Assembly: GCA_015680685.1 (NCBI GenBank)
Contig: MNCI01007684.1
Span: forward strand, 901,039 to 965,038
Direction: 5' to 3'
DNA: 64,000 nt
DNA from: Gnetum montanum
Taxonomy: Eukaryota > Streptophyta > Gnetopsida > Gnetales > Gnetaceae
Under the pieces are notes generated by a model. It was given only the letters and a program-made list of their open reading frames with translations, was not told where the DNA came from and did not search any database. Both the position numbers and the translations under genes were made by a program. Shown one piece after another: positions 1-11,030 of this stretch. Position 1 is the first letter of the stretch; the number at the start of each line of letters is the position of its first letter.

Positions 1-76
1 AGTCTAGCTCTTATGACATCTCTTGAGTGAAAAGATAAGTGAGAATTCCATCATACCAGTTAGGCTCATTAGGCAT

Positions 77-530
77 TTATTTAGTTATAACTTTGACAAA
101 GAGGAGTTCATCAAGAAATTGATCAGAAAGTGGACTCTCCTCCTCTTTGTTATGCCATCTCAACTGAGACAAGTAGTCAGCAATCACATTCTCAGCTCCC
201 TTTTGATCTACCATTGTCAGATTAAATTTTTGCAAGATCACAAGCCATCGTATGATACGGGGGCTCACCATTGATTTGTTCATGAGGAAAAAGATTGCAT
301 TGTGATTTGTGTGCAAGAACACCTTATACCCAAGCACATAGTGCCTAAATTTCTCTAAGGAATACACCACCACCATCAATTCTTTCTCTATTATGATGTA
401 ATTTAGCTATGCACCCATAATGCTTTAGCTTGTGTGGTGGATGTAATAAGGATTTTTTTGATTGTCTAATTGCATGAGCATGGCTCCCAAGGCATAATTT
501 GATGCATCTATTATGATTTGGAATAGTATA
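77..530 (-). pseudogene. RNase H domain of gypsy pol (G1)
   Basis: RNase H would degrade the RNA strand of the RNA/DNA hybrid during reverse transcription. An open stretch of 100 residues at 77-379 contains the typical tail with EKFRHYVLGYKVFLHT and a following NVIADYLSQL, close to the plant gypsy consensus (N.VADHLSRL). Just upstream, around 480-520, a readable piece contains IIIDASNYALGA, the DAS segment that carries the first catalytic Asp. A stop separates the two pieces. The same region is found on the plus strand at 23,880-24,250. Non-functional. Confidence 0.8.
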
Positions 531-599
531 AACTAATTAAGTGCTCATAGAATTAGAGTTTTTATAAGTTTCCACTTAAATTACTAGAAGGCATTCTCA

Positions 600-1606
600 C
601 ATTTCCTAGTCTAGACAAATGAAGCATCCTTCCTTGTAAGCTTCACTAATAGTTTAGCGATCTTAGAGAAATTCTATATGAATTGCTAGTAGCAGCTAGT
701 GTGGCCAAGAAATGATTAGGCATCTTTGACAATTTCTGGATAGTAGGTAATTCCTTGGATGACCTTTATTTTCTCAAGGTTCAGATTAATCCCTTTTAAA
801 GATATTTTGTACCCCAAAATAATGTCTTCCTTGACCATCAAGTAGCTTTTCTAATAGTTGAGTCTAAGGTTTATCTCCACACACCTTTTTAGCACTTGCT
901 TAAGATGATCCAAGGCTTGCTTAAATATAGCCCCGTAAGTGAAGAAGTCATCCATGAAGACTTTCATCATGCTACCAATCTACTATTGAAATATGCTTAG
1001 GACAAGGCATTGAAAGGTTGTTGGAGCATTGCAGAAATCAAATGGCATCTTTCTGTATGCAAAAGTCCTCTAGGGACTTGTGAACATGGTTTTGACTTAA
1101 TTCTGAAATGAAATATGAATTTGGTTATAGCCACTATAACCATTGAGAAAGCTATAAAATCAATGTCTAGAAATGGTGTCCAACACTTGCTTCACAAATG
1201 GTAATGCGACATGATCTTTGTAAGTCATCATGTTCAACAATATGAAGTTGATACAAACCCTCAATTTTCCATCTTTCTTTCGCACTATCACTAGTGGGCT
1301 AACCCACTCCCTATCTGCAATGGGATAGTTAAACCCCATCTTGAGGAGTTGTGTAATCTCCTCCTTGAAGATATGCTTTAGTTTGGGGTTCAACTCTTTT
1401 TGCAGCTACCTCTTTGACTTCATGGAAGGATCTATATAGATACGATGTTGGCATATCCTAGGAACAATTCTAGTGAGTTTAGGATATGACCAAGCAAAGG
1501 TTGTTGGCCATTTGTTGATCACCTTCAATAGCTTCTCTTTTTGTTCAGGAGAAAAGTTGGCATTGATTATCACCAACTTTTCATTATTCAAAAAAGCATA
1601 TTCCAT
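600..1606 (-). pseudogene. Reverse transcriptase of gypsy pol (G1), broken
   Basis: The N-terminal linker (1,406-1,606; begins MEYAFLNNEKLVII) and the RT palm start (1,160-1,393; WVSPLVIVRKKDGKLRVCI) are separate readable pieces. The active site reads FMDD at 947-958 on the minus strand; in this lineage FMDD replaces the common YVDD or YADD. Frameshifts and stops divide the domain, including one at the KDGKLRVCINF..LN segment. In the family this enzyme copies the element RNA into cDNA in the virus-like particle. Non-functional here. Confidence 0.85.
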
Positions 1607-2099
1607 AAGGCAGGTAGAGTTTTCAACTTCAGGGGATCCTATTTAAAGCTCTTAGGGATTTCCAACTCTCCCCAATAAGTGTCATCAAGTTCATTGAAGA
1701 GTTGGCAATGAACTCACTTTAGTTCATCCATGCCTTCAACATAGGCACTTGTCAAGCTCTTAATCAGTTCAATGTAAATTATTGAGCTACTATTAGGATC
1801 AACTGTTAGTCACTAGATGCCTTATTATTTTATGGTTGCTACATATAGGAACCTTTGAATTTCAAACACATATGAACATTGTCTACATGTTGTGATGGAT
1901 GTACTTTTTATGAATCATAGTTTCTACACATAGTTGCAACCTATGTCACTATACACGATGCATGGAACTCTCTTCTTCTTTGTCTTTCCAAATGCATTTT
2001 TCTTAGAAATCATCAAGGAGAGGTCTCTGATTCCCAATCATACATTAATGGTGCTCAACAAAGACCTTCCCATGATGATTGGAAAGTCCCCCTTGCAGT

Positions 2100-2430
2100 T
2101 ATCAACATGGATCACCAGGAAGTTAATAGGATAGGACCATCCACAAATAGTGGTCGTAATGTCCTCCACCAATCATAAGGGAATAATGATGGCTTCATCT
2201 ATCATCTCAAGACAAATGTTACTCTTCTTGAGTGAAGGCAAGTTCTAGGCTCTGTACATCTCATGAGAAATTAGATTTACACCAAAACCTAAGTCCAAAA
2301 GAGCCCTGCAGGGCTCATTCCTAGTGATTTGTAAGTAAATAAGGGGACTCCCAGGATCAGATCTTTTCTTAGAAAGGTGGCTAGCCTTAATCCAATTGGT
2401 TATTGCATGGGTCAACATGATGGTATGCAC
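2100..2430 (-). pseudogene. Aspartic protease of gypsy pol (G1)
   Basis: The readable piece at 2,245-2,430 contains RNEPCRALLDLGFGVNLI. The active-site triplet, normally D-T/S-G, reads DLG, so the residue after the catalytic Asp is changed. The region below 2,245, in the same orientation, encodes the rest of the domain in broken form, matching the intact-frame protease of G3 at 60,000-60,600. In the family it cleaves Gag-Pol. Inactive by substitution and frame breaks. Confidence 0.75.
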
Positions 2431-2535
2431 TATGGAAGGAGTTTGGTTTGAAAGGGACTCAAAGGTTGTTGATGCAGAGGATGATGAAGAAGCAAAGTTA
2501 TCGATTGCATATGTCTATGAGGGCTTTGTAGGACT

Positions 2536-2790
2536 GTTGGTTCAATCCTTAATCACAAATTAACTTAAATTGGTTCATAAATTAAGTTTCAACTTTCTAT
2601 TAATCATAGGTGAATAAAAAATAAAATAATAAAAATCATGTGTCTTAATTACACTTAACCATACAACTAAGCTCCACAAGTGTAGTTGGGAAGACAATGA
2701 TTATCATAATAAGATTTCAGGTCTTGGAACCAATGTACTTAGGAACTTAAGGTCTGTATGGTTGAGTGTAGAGGTACTCACCACTCATTA
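2536..2790 (+). repeat. 3' part of a gypsy LTR at the left end of duplication copy 1
   Basis: This matches the last third of the plus-strand LTRs at 19,130-19,402 and 28,270-28,543, with an internal deletion, ending ACTCATTA where the family ends CTCATCA. The bases that follow (2,791 onward) match the bases that follow the G2 3' LTR at 28,544 onward. The LTR-to-flank junction is therefore shared by both copies of the duplication and is older than it. The left boundary against G1 is abrupt. Confidence 0.75.
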
Positions 2791-2814
2791 ATCATCATCA
2801 TTTGTAACATCACA

Positions 2815-4250
2815 ATTCAAGCATAAGATACCAATTAAGATGCATTTTTGTGTGAAAACCTTTATGATGATTTAGAAGCTCATGTTAGAGTTGTTTATTT
2901 AAAGTAGGGTATATTATGATTCACCTTGAATGCTACAACATTCACAATAGTTGATCCATTTTTTTTTGATTTTTAAGCTCTTAATGTAAAATTTTATATT
3001 TTAAACCAATTTTTCTCTTTTTAATTTTCTTATAAATTATATAGAACTCTTCAAAAAATTACAATATGTTATGAGGTCCAAACCTTTTAATTGAGTTTAT
3101 TGTAGCTACACTACAACCTTGTAATAAACATAAAGGTATAACCACTACTAACTACCTAAAGCCTTCACATATGTTGTAGGATCCACATTACATTGTCATT
3201 TTGGAAAAATTCAAATTAATCAAATAATTTTTATTTTAAGTTTGTTTGGATGTCTTGAAGTTTACTAAAAACTATGCTCCACCAAGTTTGATCCTAAACA
3301 TCCTACATTCAACATGAAGAGAGGGTATGTAAAACCAATGCTTAAGAATGGTATTATGAAATTGAAATTGAAAGGATTTTATTGCATTCACTAAGATTGA
3401 GACTTTTGGATAAGGAACAACAAACATAGAAGCTTAAGAAAATGATTATGGGGGTGTTGAGACTCAAAATAATTGAAAAATAAGTAGATCATAAGATTTA
3501 TAAAAGTTTATAACTTAGTGCTACCTAGTAGAATCAAACCTATGACTTGGGGTTACCATTGTTTAAGAAAATAATTATGAATCCATCAGGATCCCTATTA
3601 TGTAATTTTATTATTTTAAAAAAAATAGTATGTTATTATTTTAAAACCAAAGCACACATGCTCTAATTAGTATCTCCATCCATTATATTTATATTTTAAA
3701 CCTTTATACTAGTAAATTATATTCATATTAATAATGAATTATTCTTAAATCCTTCACTTATCTCAAAGGTACTAAGATGATGAAGCTAATATTTTTACTT
3801 ATAATGTTATCTATAGTATGATTGGTAATTAGCACCATATCAAAACATAACTTTGTTAATAACTCTAATTCTAATTGATATTTTTAATCTACAAATCAAC
3901 TCAAAAGGAAAAGAATAGCAACATACTTTCACCTCCAAATAATGTAGACTATCGTTTCATATCAACTAGAGTTGTTATCATATTTAAAGTCTACAAAAAT
4001 ATGGTGCAAAAGTTACACAATATTTAGTAGAAAATAAAGGAAGTTGAAGCATTACACAACTAAGGTATCTAAACTACTCAAATGATATTATAGCTTGTTC
4101 TTTTTGTTTTTCTTTTTTGGTAGTGATGGTATCACAAAAATAGTTTCCAAAGCTACTTTAATATTTGATTTTCAACTTTTGATATCATGCTTTGAATTTC
4201 CTCTAGCAAGTGTAGAATTTGTCATTTGTTGCAACATTTACTGATAGCCA
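2815..4250 (+). repeat. Exon-like module, copy 1a
   Basis: This block resembles the module at 8,720-10,030 in order: a segment of about 140 bp (near 2,820-2,965), an AT-rich spacer containing a 'gtttggatgtcttgaag' stretch, a second segment (near 3,890-4,090) that aligns with the 72-residue reading frame at 52,269-52,487, and a tail around 4,110-4,250. Frames here are destroyed. The partner in copy 2 is 28,575-30,010. I do not recognise the encoded family. The layout of conserved coding-like segments separated by AT-rich DNA suggests exons and introns of a decayed host gene, which is inference. Confidence 0.55.
3480..3580 (-). repeat. Possible tRNA-derived SINE fragment (B-box only)
   Basis: On the minus strand the sequence reads AGGTTTGATTC here and AGGTTCGATTC in the paralogous position at 29,281-29,291, close to the Pol III B-box consensus GGTTCGANTCC. 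No convincing A-box is seen upstream. It may be a SINE remnant or an AT-rich coincidence. Confidence 0.3.
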
Positions 4251-4734
4251 CATCCTCCATCACTAGTATAATTAATACTTTGATACGGAAATTGAACCAA
4301 TAAAATAAGCTATTGTATGCATAAGCTTATTTTATAACTTTGTGTTTGGTGGAAGTGTGTAAGTAGAGATGGATAAGGTTGGTTGATGAAAAAAATGAAA
4401 AGGTATTTATCTAGAGTTTTCATAAAGAAGGATAAGAATACCCTTAATGTTTACAAACCTAAGCTTGTGCTAAAGATATGACTAATGAGTTTTCTTTTAA
4501 TAAAAGAAAAGTTGCATTCATTGTTTGATTGTAATGCACTTTAAATGGATTGCACCATGTTGGTTCAATGTTGTGACACCAAATTCTAACATTATCACTA
4601 ACACTTGATACTTGTATTTGGCCCTCTTACCCATCCATCATTAGGAGGGTCGTGGCCCTTCACAATTGTGTGACATTAGACTGATTGGCACTATATGCAT
4701 GATTTCATAATGAAAAACTTAAAAAATGAAGCTC

Positions 4735-5620
4735 ATTGGCTCTAGCTAGGATTTCATGTTTTTTGTGAGTGGATATCTTGCATTTTTATACAAAAATTTA
4801 ACTCCTAACACATTTTTACAGGATTGAATTTTGCAACAAGAAGCATTGATTATGCTGTGTAATGTCACCACCACATCTACCATCAATGCATAACATCACC
4901 ACCACATGAAATTTCTGCTACTCTATGCCCATTATTTTAAAGTTCTTTGAGAGTAATAGAACCTTTTAAATTTGAAACTATTATGGAAGGATAATTGAAG
5001 TTGTGAATGCTTGGTTTTTTGGCAGGGCTATTAAAATTCTTTTCCATGATGCCCCTGATCTATGTTGACTTATATTTCAATCCATATAAAAATTTCATGT
5101 AGTCTTCATTAGACAAGTCATACACTTGGCTAGGGCTAATGGCCTTCTTTCAATCTACATTACCTAAACCATAGTTGAAGAGGGCTAGCTACTCCATGCG
5201 ATGCATTCATAATGTTTGTCCTATTGTTGTCCATTGTTGTGGTTGTGGTTAAGATTGTAGACTTGATGGCTACTGGACTTCATCGTGGGTGTTCTTCCCT
5301 TAACAAGGTTGCAACATTGAAGATGTGTTGGCATGACATGGAAGTTCTAGAAACAATGTTAAAATCCATGTGTCTTTTATCAAAGGAAAAGCTTGTCGGA
5401 GATGATGCTTTGGAATATGCTACAAGAATGTTTAGTCCCAGAGCTGTTATATTAGGCTTTAGTATATCATGCGTAAGAATGTTTAGTCCTTCAGATGAGA
5501 AGGCTTCCATCATTGGGGTAGGTCTTGTATCCATTTTTGTAGTTGCATGTACATTGGGTAAAATGAAGAAACTAGTTTTTATTCAATGATCCTAAATGAG
5601 ATAGGTGGCTATAAAGATGC
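4735..5620 (-). pseudogene. Subtilisin-like serine protease (S8) pseudogene fragment, copy 1
   Basis: Plant subtilases are secreted serine proteases. The minus strand encodes the region around the catalytic Ser and the C-terminal fibronectin-like domain. At 5,280-5,534 readable landmarks are DILKPNITALGLNIL (family: EILKPDI.APGVNIL), then FNIVSRTSMSCQH (family: FN..SGTSMSCPH). The catalytic Ser is present (codon 5,340-5,342) but the preceding Gly is Arg. Further down come a degraded GLVYD segment, a YPSI segment near 4,975 and a degenerate Fn3-like tail at 4,735-4,930. The N-terminal Asp and His regions and the PA domain are not visible. Stops separate the pieces. Copy 2 lies at 32,345-32,930 plus 30,770-30,990. 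Confidence 0.8.
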
Positions 5621-5944
5621 ATTAGGCATGGCATTCATGCTTAATTTTTGTTAATATTTTAAACTTTTAAATACATATTTAAGTGTCAAAAATTAACACT
5701 TGAGACAACCTTTCATAAACTACATGATCCAAAACATGATTGAGAAATCCATAATATTCTTAATTTTCATGGGATTGAGACTTATTGGTCATGGCCAATG
5801 CGAATGGATGAAAATGATGTCTTATAACAATAAATAATGTAAAGGTTGCATGATACCTCATTGAAAGCACCCCTATTCAAATCATGAAACCATGCCCTGC
5901 TAATTAGACCAATAAACCATGGCCTTATGGCTAGCATGGACAAT

Positions 5945-6160
5945 GTTGGCATCAACACTATGAATCATTAATATTAAGGAAAATTAATGATGAATGAATC
6001 TTCTCTAATGCAAAATCTCTGGTCTTCAGCCACTACCAATCATGCACATGAAAGCATCAACACTATGAATCATGCATATTAAGGAAAATGAACAATGAAT
6101 GAATCTTCCCCAACACATAATCTCTAGTCTCTAGTCCTCAATCACTATTAGTTATAGTTC
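5945..6160 (+). repeat. Tandem duplication, unit about 110 bp
   Basis: Two adjacent units each carry 'caacactatgaatcat', an 'attaaggaaaat' stretch, 'gaatgaatctt' and a 'ctctggtctt'-like end. The same array is at about 39,130-39,360 in copy 2, so it predates the segmental duplication. Confidence 0.65.
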
Positions 6161-6359
6161 ATGCATAATTTTACCATCATGTTTAATGCACCATCGCTTG
6201 GTATTTTATGTTCAACTCACCATCGTAACTCACAAGTTGTGTTGGATTTGTGTTGCTATTATAGATATTTTTGCATTACTATGACTAATCTAATGGAACC
6301 TCTTGAGTGCCATGCCCTCTTCATTTCACCATCCTAAGGTAACTTGGTAACTACATGGC

Positions 6360-7110
6360 TTAACAACTCAACCGCACTAACAAATGAATTTGCATTCTAC
6401 AACATGAGAGCATGTTTGGATACACAGTGACGTGCTAATGGTAGTTAGTGAGGGAGTTCTATGTCTCCCTCTCTATCTCTCTCTCATGGACTCCTACTGC
6501 TACATCTCATTCCTCTTTCACACTCCCTCCAACAACTCCTTAGTGGAGTGGCCACTTTAATTAAAGGATCAAACTAGTGCTAGTGCTAGTGCTAAAAATG
6601 GAGGTAGAAGTGATGGAGGATCAGACTTTGCTAAAGTACCATAGGAAGGGTATTATGACACACATTGTAGTTGTAGGAGAAAGCTTCATTACTAGAGCAT
6701 TGGATACTAAGATAACACTAGTAAAGAAATTAGGTTTAGGATTCACTACTATCAATGATGCTAGCACTGAGTGTCTTCATGATATTACTAGAAACAGTGT
6801 CACCTTACATCATAGAATCATTATCAAAGATATGTCAAACATTCCTACCTCTACTACGACATCCAAGATGTACTAATTCTCCTACCATTCTCCTTTCTAG
6901 TTGTCTTTTGCATTTTTTTTCTTTAATTCTGAATCCCTCTCATTTGGTTCTATATTACTAGTTATTATCAGTGATGATGAATATGTTGAGTTGATAATAA
7001 GTTATCTTCAGTTTTTTCTTTCTATTTGTGATGTTTTCTTTTTTGCTTCTACGAATTTGAGTTTTCTATTTTAAGAAACTGAGTTGATGTTTAACTCAAT
7101 CTATAACTTG
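6360..7110 (+). other. Unassigned coding-like segment, copy 1
   Basis: A 99-codon open stretch (6,577-6,876) has a partner of 73 codons at 50,164-50,385. Both contain a shared core, here ESFITRALDTKITLVKKLG, and end in KDMSNI..SKMY. A third, shorter copy of the same core lies at 18,525-18,620. A pyrimidine-rich (ctctct) stretch lies upstream at 6,465-6,535. Conservation of the frame between two diverged copies suggests former coding sequence. I do not recognise the family and propose no function. Confidence 0.4.
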
Positions 7111-7111
7111 T

Positions 7112-8003
7112 TGATGAGTCATGAATTTGTCAACCCCAATATTAGATACCCAATATTGGAGCCTTGATATTAGATACTTGATATCGGAGCTAGGAAGCAT
7201 TGTTGGATATCCGATATTGTCTCCTGTATGCTAGCCTATAAATATAGCACTTAGGTGCATGGTTTGAACAAAAATAGAAAAAATAGTTTTAGTTTCAATT
7301 TTTAGTTAGTTTCTTTGTAGATTATTTTTCAATTCTCCTATTTTCATAGTGCATGCCCACAATGTGATGTTTGTAATCATACAACACCTTTGTTCAGTGT
7401 GACAAACTTCAACATGTTACATAACTGGAAATAAAGATTGAGATTACTTCCATCATTGTAGTGTCCACTTAGATTATATTGCTATTAATTATTAATTATT
7501 TACTATTTTCTTTAGTTAAATGTTTCCATTTATTGGTATTTACTATTCTTGTTATTAATTGGAATGAGTACTCCTTAGTCATAAGAGCTTAAGTGCAAGT
7601 ACTTGGTAATCTAGTAGTGTATCGTTTGGCACACCTAGTGACATACACTTGGAAATCTTAGAAGTAGTCTCACGAAGTCCAAGCCATGTACAGACAATTA
7701 AGAGTAGATACTCATTACACATAGGCCAGTTCAGATCTTGTTTTCCATTGTTCATTAGCTTAATTAATTTACCTCTTTATCTTCATTATGATCAAAGTAG
7801 AATTAGATAACATCATATGCCTCACTTTGGACTCAACCATACATGACAAAGCTACCACTAGTCCAAGTGGGAAGATGGAAAACTATAATCAAAGCATAAC
7901 GATCTAGAAACCATAACTAATCGCATTCACAAAATTCAAACAGATCATGCATGAATGCTTGTGATTCGTATGGTTGGGCATAGGGATACCTTGTCACTCA
8001 TCA
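7112..8003 (+). mobile_element. Solo gypsy LTR in copy 1
   Basis: The element starts TGATGAG and ends CTCATCA, matching the plus-strand LTR family at 18,623 and 27,668 in the order of its sequence blocks, including 'aatattggagcc', 'agcacttaggtgcatgg' and the terminal 'gtatggttgggcatagggatacc'. The paralogous site at about 50,620 is uninterrupted. The flanks carry a short direct repeat (ctataacttg on the left, cctatacttg on the right), which suggests a target duplication with one indel. No internal element sequence is attached, so it is a solo LTR left by LTR-LTR recombination. Confidence 0.8.
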
Positions 8004-8269
8004 CCTATACTTGTAATTTAGGCATTACTAAATTTAAGTACAAACTATGCTATAAATGATATGAGCTTTTCATGTGTAATTGTAATGAATTTAAAAAATC
8101 TTAACATAAAAGAAGAAACAATTAGAGAAGGAATCAAATTTAGATTATTGTGATACATAAGTTGCCAACTGATGAAGTAAAATGGTATTATTTAAAATAA
8201 GATTAGTAAATGAGATAATCCTTTGAATGTGATGATGATAAGCATACAAGAATCTTCTTCTATGAATTA

Positions 8270-8590
8270 ATTTAAAAGATAAAAATATCATTTTTAGTCT
8301 ACACAACACCATAGATATTTTCTTTTATATTAAAGAGTTTTAAGGTTTTTATCATTTAAATCTTGTATGTTCTAATTTTTTTTTGCTCTTTACATCCTCT
8401 ATTTAATCATTTTCGCTTTACATCATTTATTTACAAACTAATTTGAAAAATAAAAATATTATTTTTAATTTATAGAACATTGTATGTTTTCTTTCATATT
8501 ATAGAACTTTAAGGTTTTATCATGTAAATCTTGTATGTTCTGTCATTTTCCCCTTTACATCCTTTGTTTAATCATTTTCCGATAGAATAT
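8270..8590 (+). repeat. AT-rich tandem duplication, unit about 165 bp
   Basis: Two units begin with 'aaaaatat.att..ta' and share 'ttctttcatatta', 'ttaaggttttatca', 'aaatcttgtatgttct' and 'ctttacatc...taatcatttt'. The same pair is present at 50,880-51,190. The whole interval 8,010-8,700 otherwise holds only AT-rich DNA. Confidence 0.6.
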
Positions 8591-8699
8591 AGAAAGAAGC
8601 ACAAGTATTCAATTTATCATTATGTAGAAAAGCTTATTTGCAATGAAGTTCCTCTGAAAATAGTACTTATGAATTAATATGTTATATTTCAAGGAATTA

Positions 8700-10030
8700 G
8701 TAAGGACTCATGGGTGGGGATTAGAGGGGATGAAAAAAATCAAAATGTTCAGATGTGTTATTTGGAGCATCAGCATCCAAGCATAAGAAATCGATTATCG
8801 ATATAGTTCTTTGTAGAACTTGTTCTGCTGATTTAGAGCTTCATGCTAGAGTTGTTTCTTTAAAACCAAACATCTTCTATTTCACTTCTAGTAACATAAA
8901 CTTCGCAATGGTTGGTACATTTATCCTTAATTGATGTAGTCATTCATATTCATATTTAGGTTTCACATTAATTTTTTTGAAGTGAAATTGAAAATAATGT
9001 ATTTAATTACATTATATAAATGAATGTATTAAATTGTGTTCCATGAAGCATTAAGACCTTTTTAATTTCCAATTTATTTTTACAAAAAATTAATATAAAA
9101 AACTTAGAGAAAGTTAAAATTCTATAATAAAGTTTAGTATAACGTACATGTAGTTGCATTGGAAGCTTGTAATAAACCAAGAACTCTAATTATTACTGTA
9201 ATAGAGAGTTGTGATTATTACTAGACCAGCTAAAGCCTTATCATATGTTAACAAGATTCACTTGCCACCATCTTTTTCTATGAATTCAAATTTGATAATT
9301 TTTTAAAGGGTTGTTTGGATGTCTTAAATTTTATTCAAGAATGGTTTATGAAACTCAAATTAAAAGGATATTGTTAGTTCTATTGAGACTCATTGGCTCT
9401 TGGACAAAGGTATAGAAAAAGTAGAGCTGTATGAAAATAATTAAGAAATTAGGCACTCCTTACTATCGTTATTCACTTTAATTTTGCCATAGAACCTATA
9501 CTCATGAGATAAAGTCAAAAATGGTAATGGTATTTTTAATTATCAAATTATTTACCTGTATGATGGACAACTAAAAGCATGTACTAGAAGATAACAAGTA
9601 ATGCTCTCTCTTGAATCCAAAAGTTCTTGTTTTGCAACATTATAATTTTCTTAAGTTGATTTCTTTAATCATTTTCATTGTCATTTTAACTTTATTAGAT
9701 GAAAATGCAAATTGGTTTAGATGGAAAAGTAGAGGCTATGAATATTAACCTTGAAGAACACGCAGACTACGTTTTTGTATCATCCATAGCTATTATCATA
9801 TCCCAAGTCTAGAAAGATATTACACGAGAAGTTACAAGAGATGTTGCATAGACAATAAAAGGAGTAAAAATAGTAGCCAACCTAGTTGATTTAGTTGTTG
9901 AACTAGAAAAAACATAATTTTTTTCATCTATATATATATATATATATATATTGGTGGTGGCATTATAGAAGTCATTTTTCATGCTACTCTAATATTCGAT
10001 TTTTGACGTTCAATGTCATACTTTTGATTT
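8700..10030 (+). repeat. Exon-like module, copy 1b
   Basis: This aligns closely with 51,290-52,610 and more distantly with 2,815-4,250. A first coding-like segment (8,705-8,940) has a frame break relative to the 90-residue open frame at 51,319-51,591. A second segment starts near 9,706 after an 'actttattag' acceptor-like string and encodes a degenerate version of the 72-residue frame at 52,269-52,487, with in-frame stops. A (TA)n tract follows at about 9,928-9,951. This may be exons of a decayed gene, of unidentified family. Confidence 0.5.
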
Positions 10031-10767
10031 CATCCGGTAATGGTGTATATGCTTACTATATGTTATGTTGATTTTTCTATTTGGATAGTTTTTTGGTTGG
10101 TTATTCTCAATATAAAATGTTTGAATTTTATTCTAATATAAATTTTATTAGTGAATTTTGGCCATTTATGTTTAAATTCTCATACCATTTATCATTTTTA
10201 TGTTCATGTAAAATTTATTACAAGATTGAAATAAAATTTTAGTTTTATTTAGTTGATATGAATATTAATTTTGTGCAAGTGAAAATGGATGGGTTTCGAC
10301 TAGGAATTATTGGATTTTCCATGAGGTTGCAAATTCTATTAATATTCATTAAATTACAAACTTCTTGGATAATCATTATTTGTGAAAATATTGGCCAATT
10401 AATATCTATAATTATAATCTTCCCACATTTCACTATTTGCCTCCATGTTATTTGTGTTGGTAAATTCTTTCAAAATTCTTCATGCAATTTTTTTAAATGA
10501 AAATATTAGGCCTTTTCTTATTTACACATATTTAATTAAAGAATAAAGTTACCTCAATTTAACCACAAGAAAATGTCATAAAATTCCCATATATTTTTTA
10601 CCTTTGTGTTGCACCATTTCTTTGAATGTCCCACGTACAATAAGATACTTTCTTTAAACTAATATTTATAGAATTTTTAAAAATAAATAGAGGTTTTTAT
10701 TTTTTAAGTTACAATATTAAAGTTCAAGCATAAGTACAAACACCTAACATGATTTAATTAGTGACAA

Positions 10768-10845
10768 TGAGGTGTTAGCCTAGTGGTAAGACTCTTGATT
10801 TGGAAACTTCAAGTTATATGTTTGATTTTGGTGGGCTATATTGTT
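10768..10845 (+). repeat. tRNA-derived SINE head
   Basis: The sequence contains TAGCCTAGTGG at 10,776-10,786, which fits the Pol III A-box consensus TRGCNNAGTGG, and about 30 bp later 'tgtttgattttgg', a B-box (GGTTCGANNCC) after C-to-T changes. The head sits in the same place in copy 2 (53,384-53,450), so it inserted before the duplication. The body and 3' tail are not clearly bounded. Confidence 0.65.
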
Positions 10846-11030
10846 TTGATGGTAAATATGATTTAAAAAATATTTTGGATTTAGACACACCTTCCCTCTA
10901 AATGATTTAAATAATGGAAATCAAAATTTTTACCATTAAGTATAAGATAATTTTATAAAATATATCAAAATCTAAGCTAGAGCTTATTATCTTATTATGT
11001 AAGAGGTTATCGATTAAAGTAACTAATCAA

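Larger units (their letters stand above)
1..2535 (-). mobile_element. Athila-like Ty3/gypsy pol remnant (G1), truncated by window edge
   Basis: A minus-strand polyprotein remnant reads from high to low coordinates: protease, pre-RT linker, reverse transcriptase, RNase H. Each part matches the corresponding part of the plus-strand element at 18,623-28,543 in order and motif. Integrase and the 3' LTR would lie left of base 1. No gag or 5' LTR is attached on the right; the homology stops near 2,535 against a plus-strand LTR fragment, so this is a rearrangement junction. Several stops and frameshifts break the reading frame, so it cannot be active. Assignment to the Athila-type lineage rests on protease and RT wording similar to plant Athila pol and on FMDD instead of YxDD at the RT active site. 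Confidence 0.85.

Noticed and set aside
5212-5589. 125-codon plus-strand frame with hydrophobic start
   Set aside because: It is antisense to the subtilase pseudogene, whose minus-strand translation carries recognisable motifs. The plus-strand frame has none and is broken in copy 2.
10776-10831. tRNA gene
   Set aside because: A- and B-box-like sequences are present, but acceptor and anticodon stems do not fold and the B-box is decayed. A SINE head explains it better.
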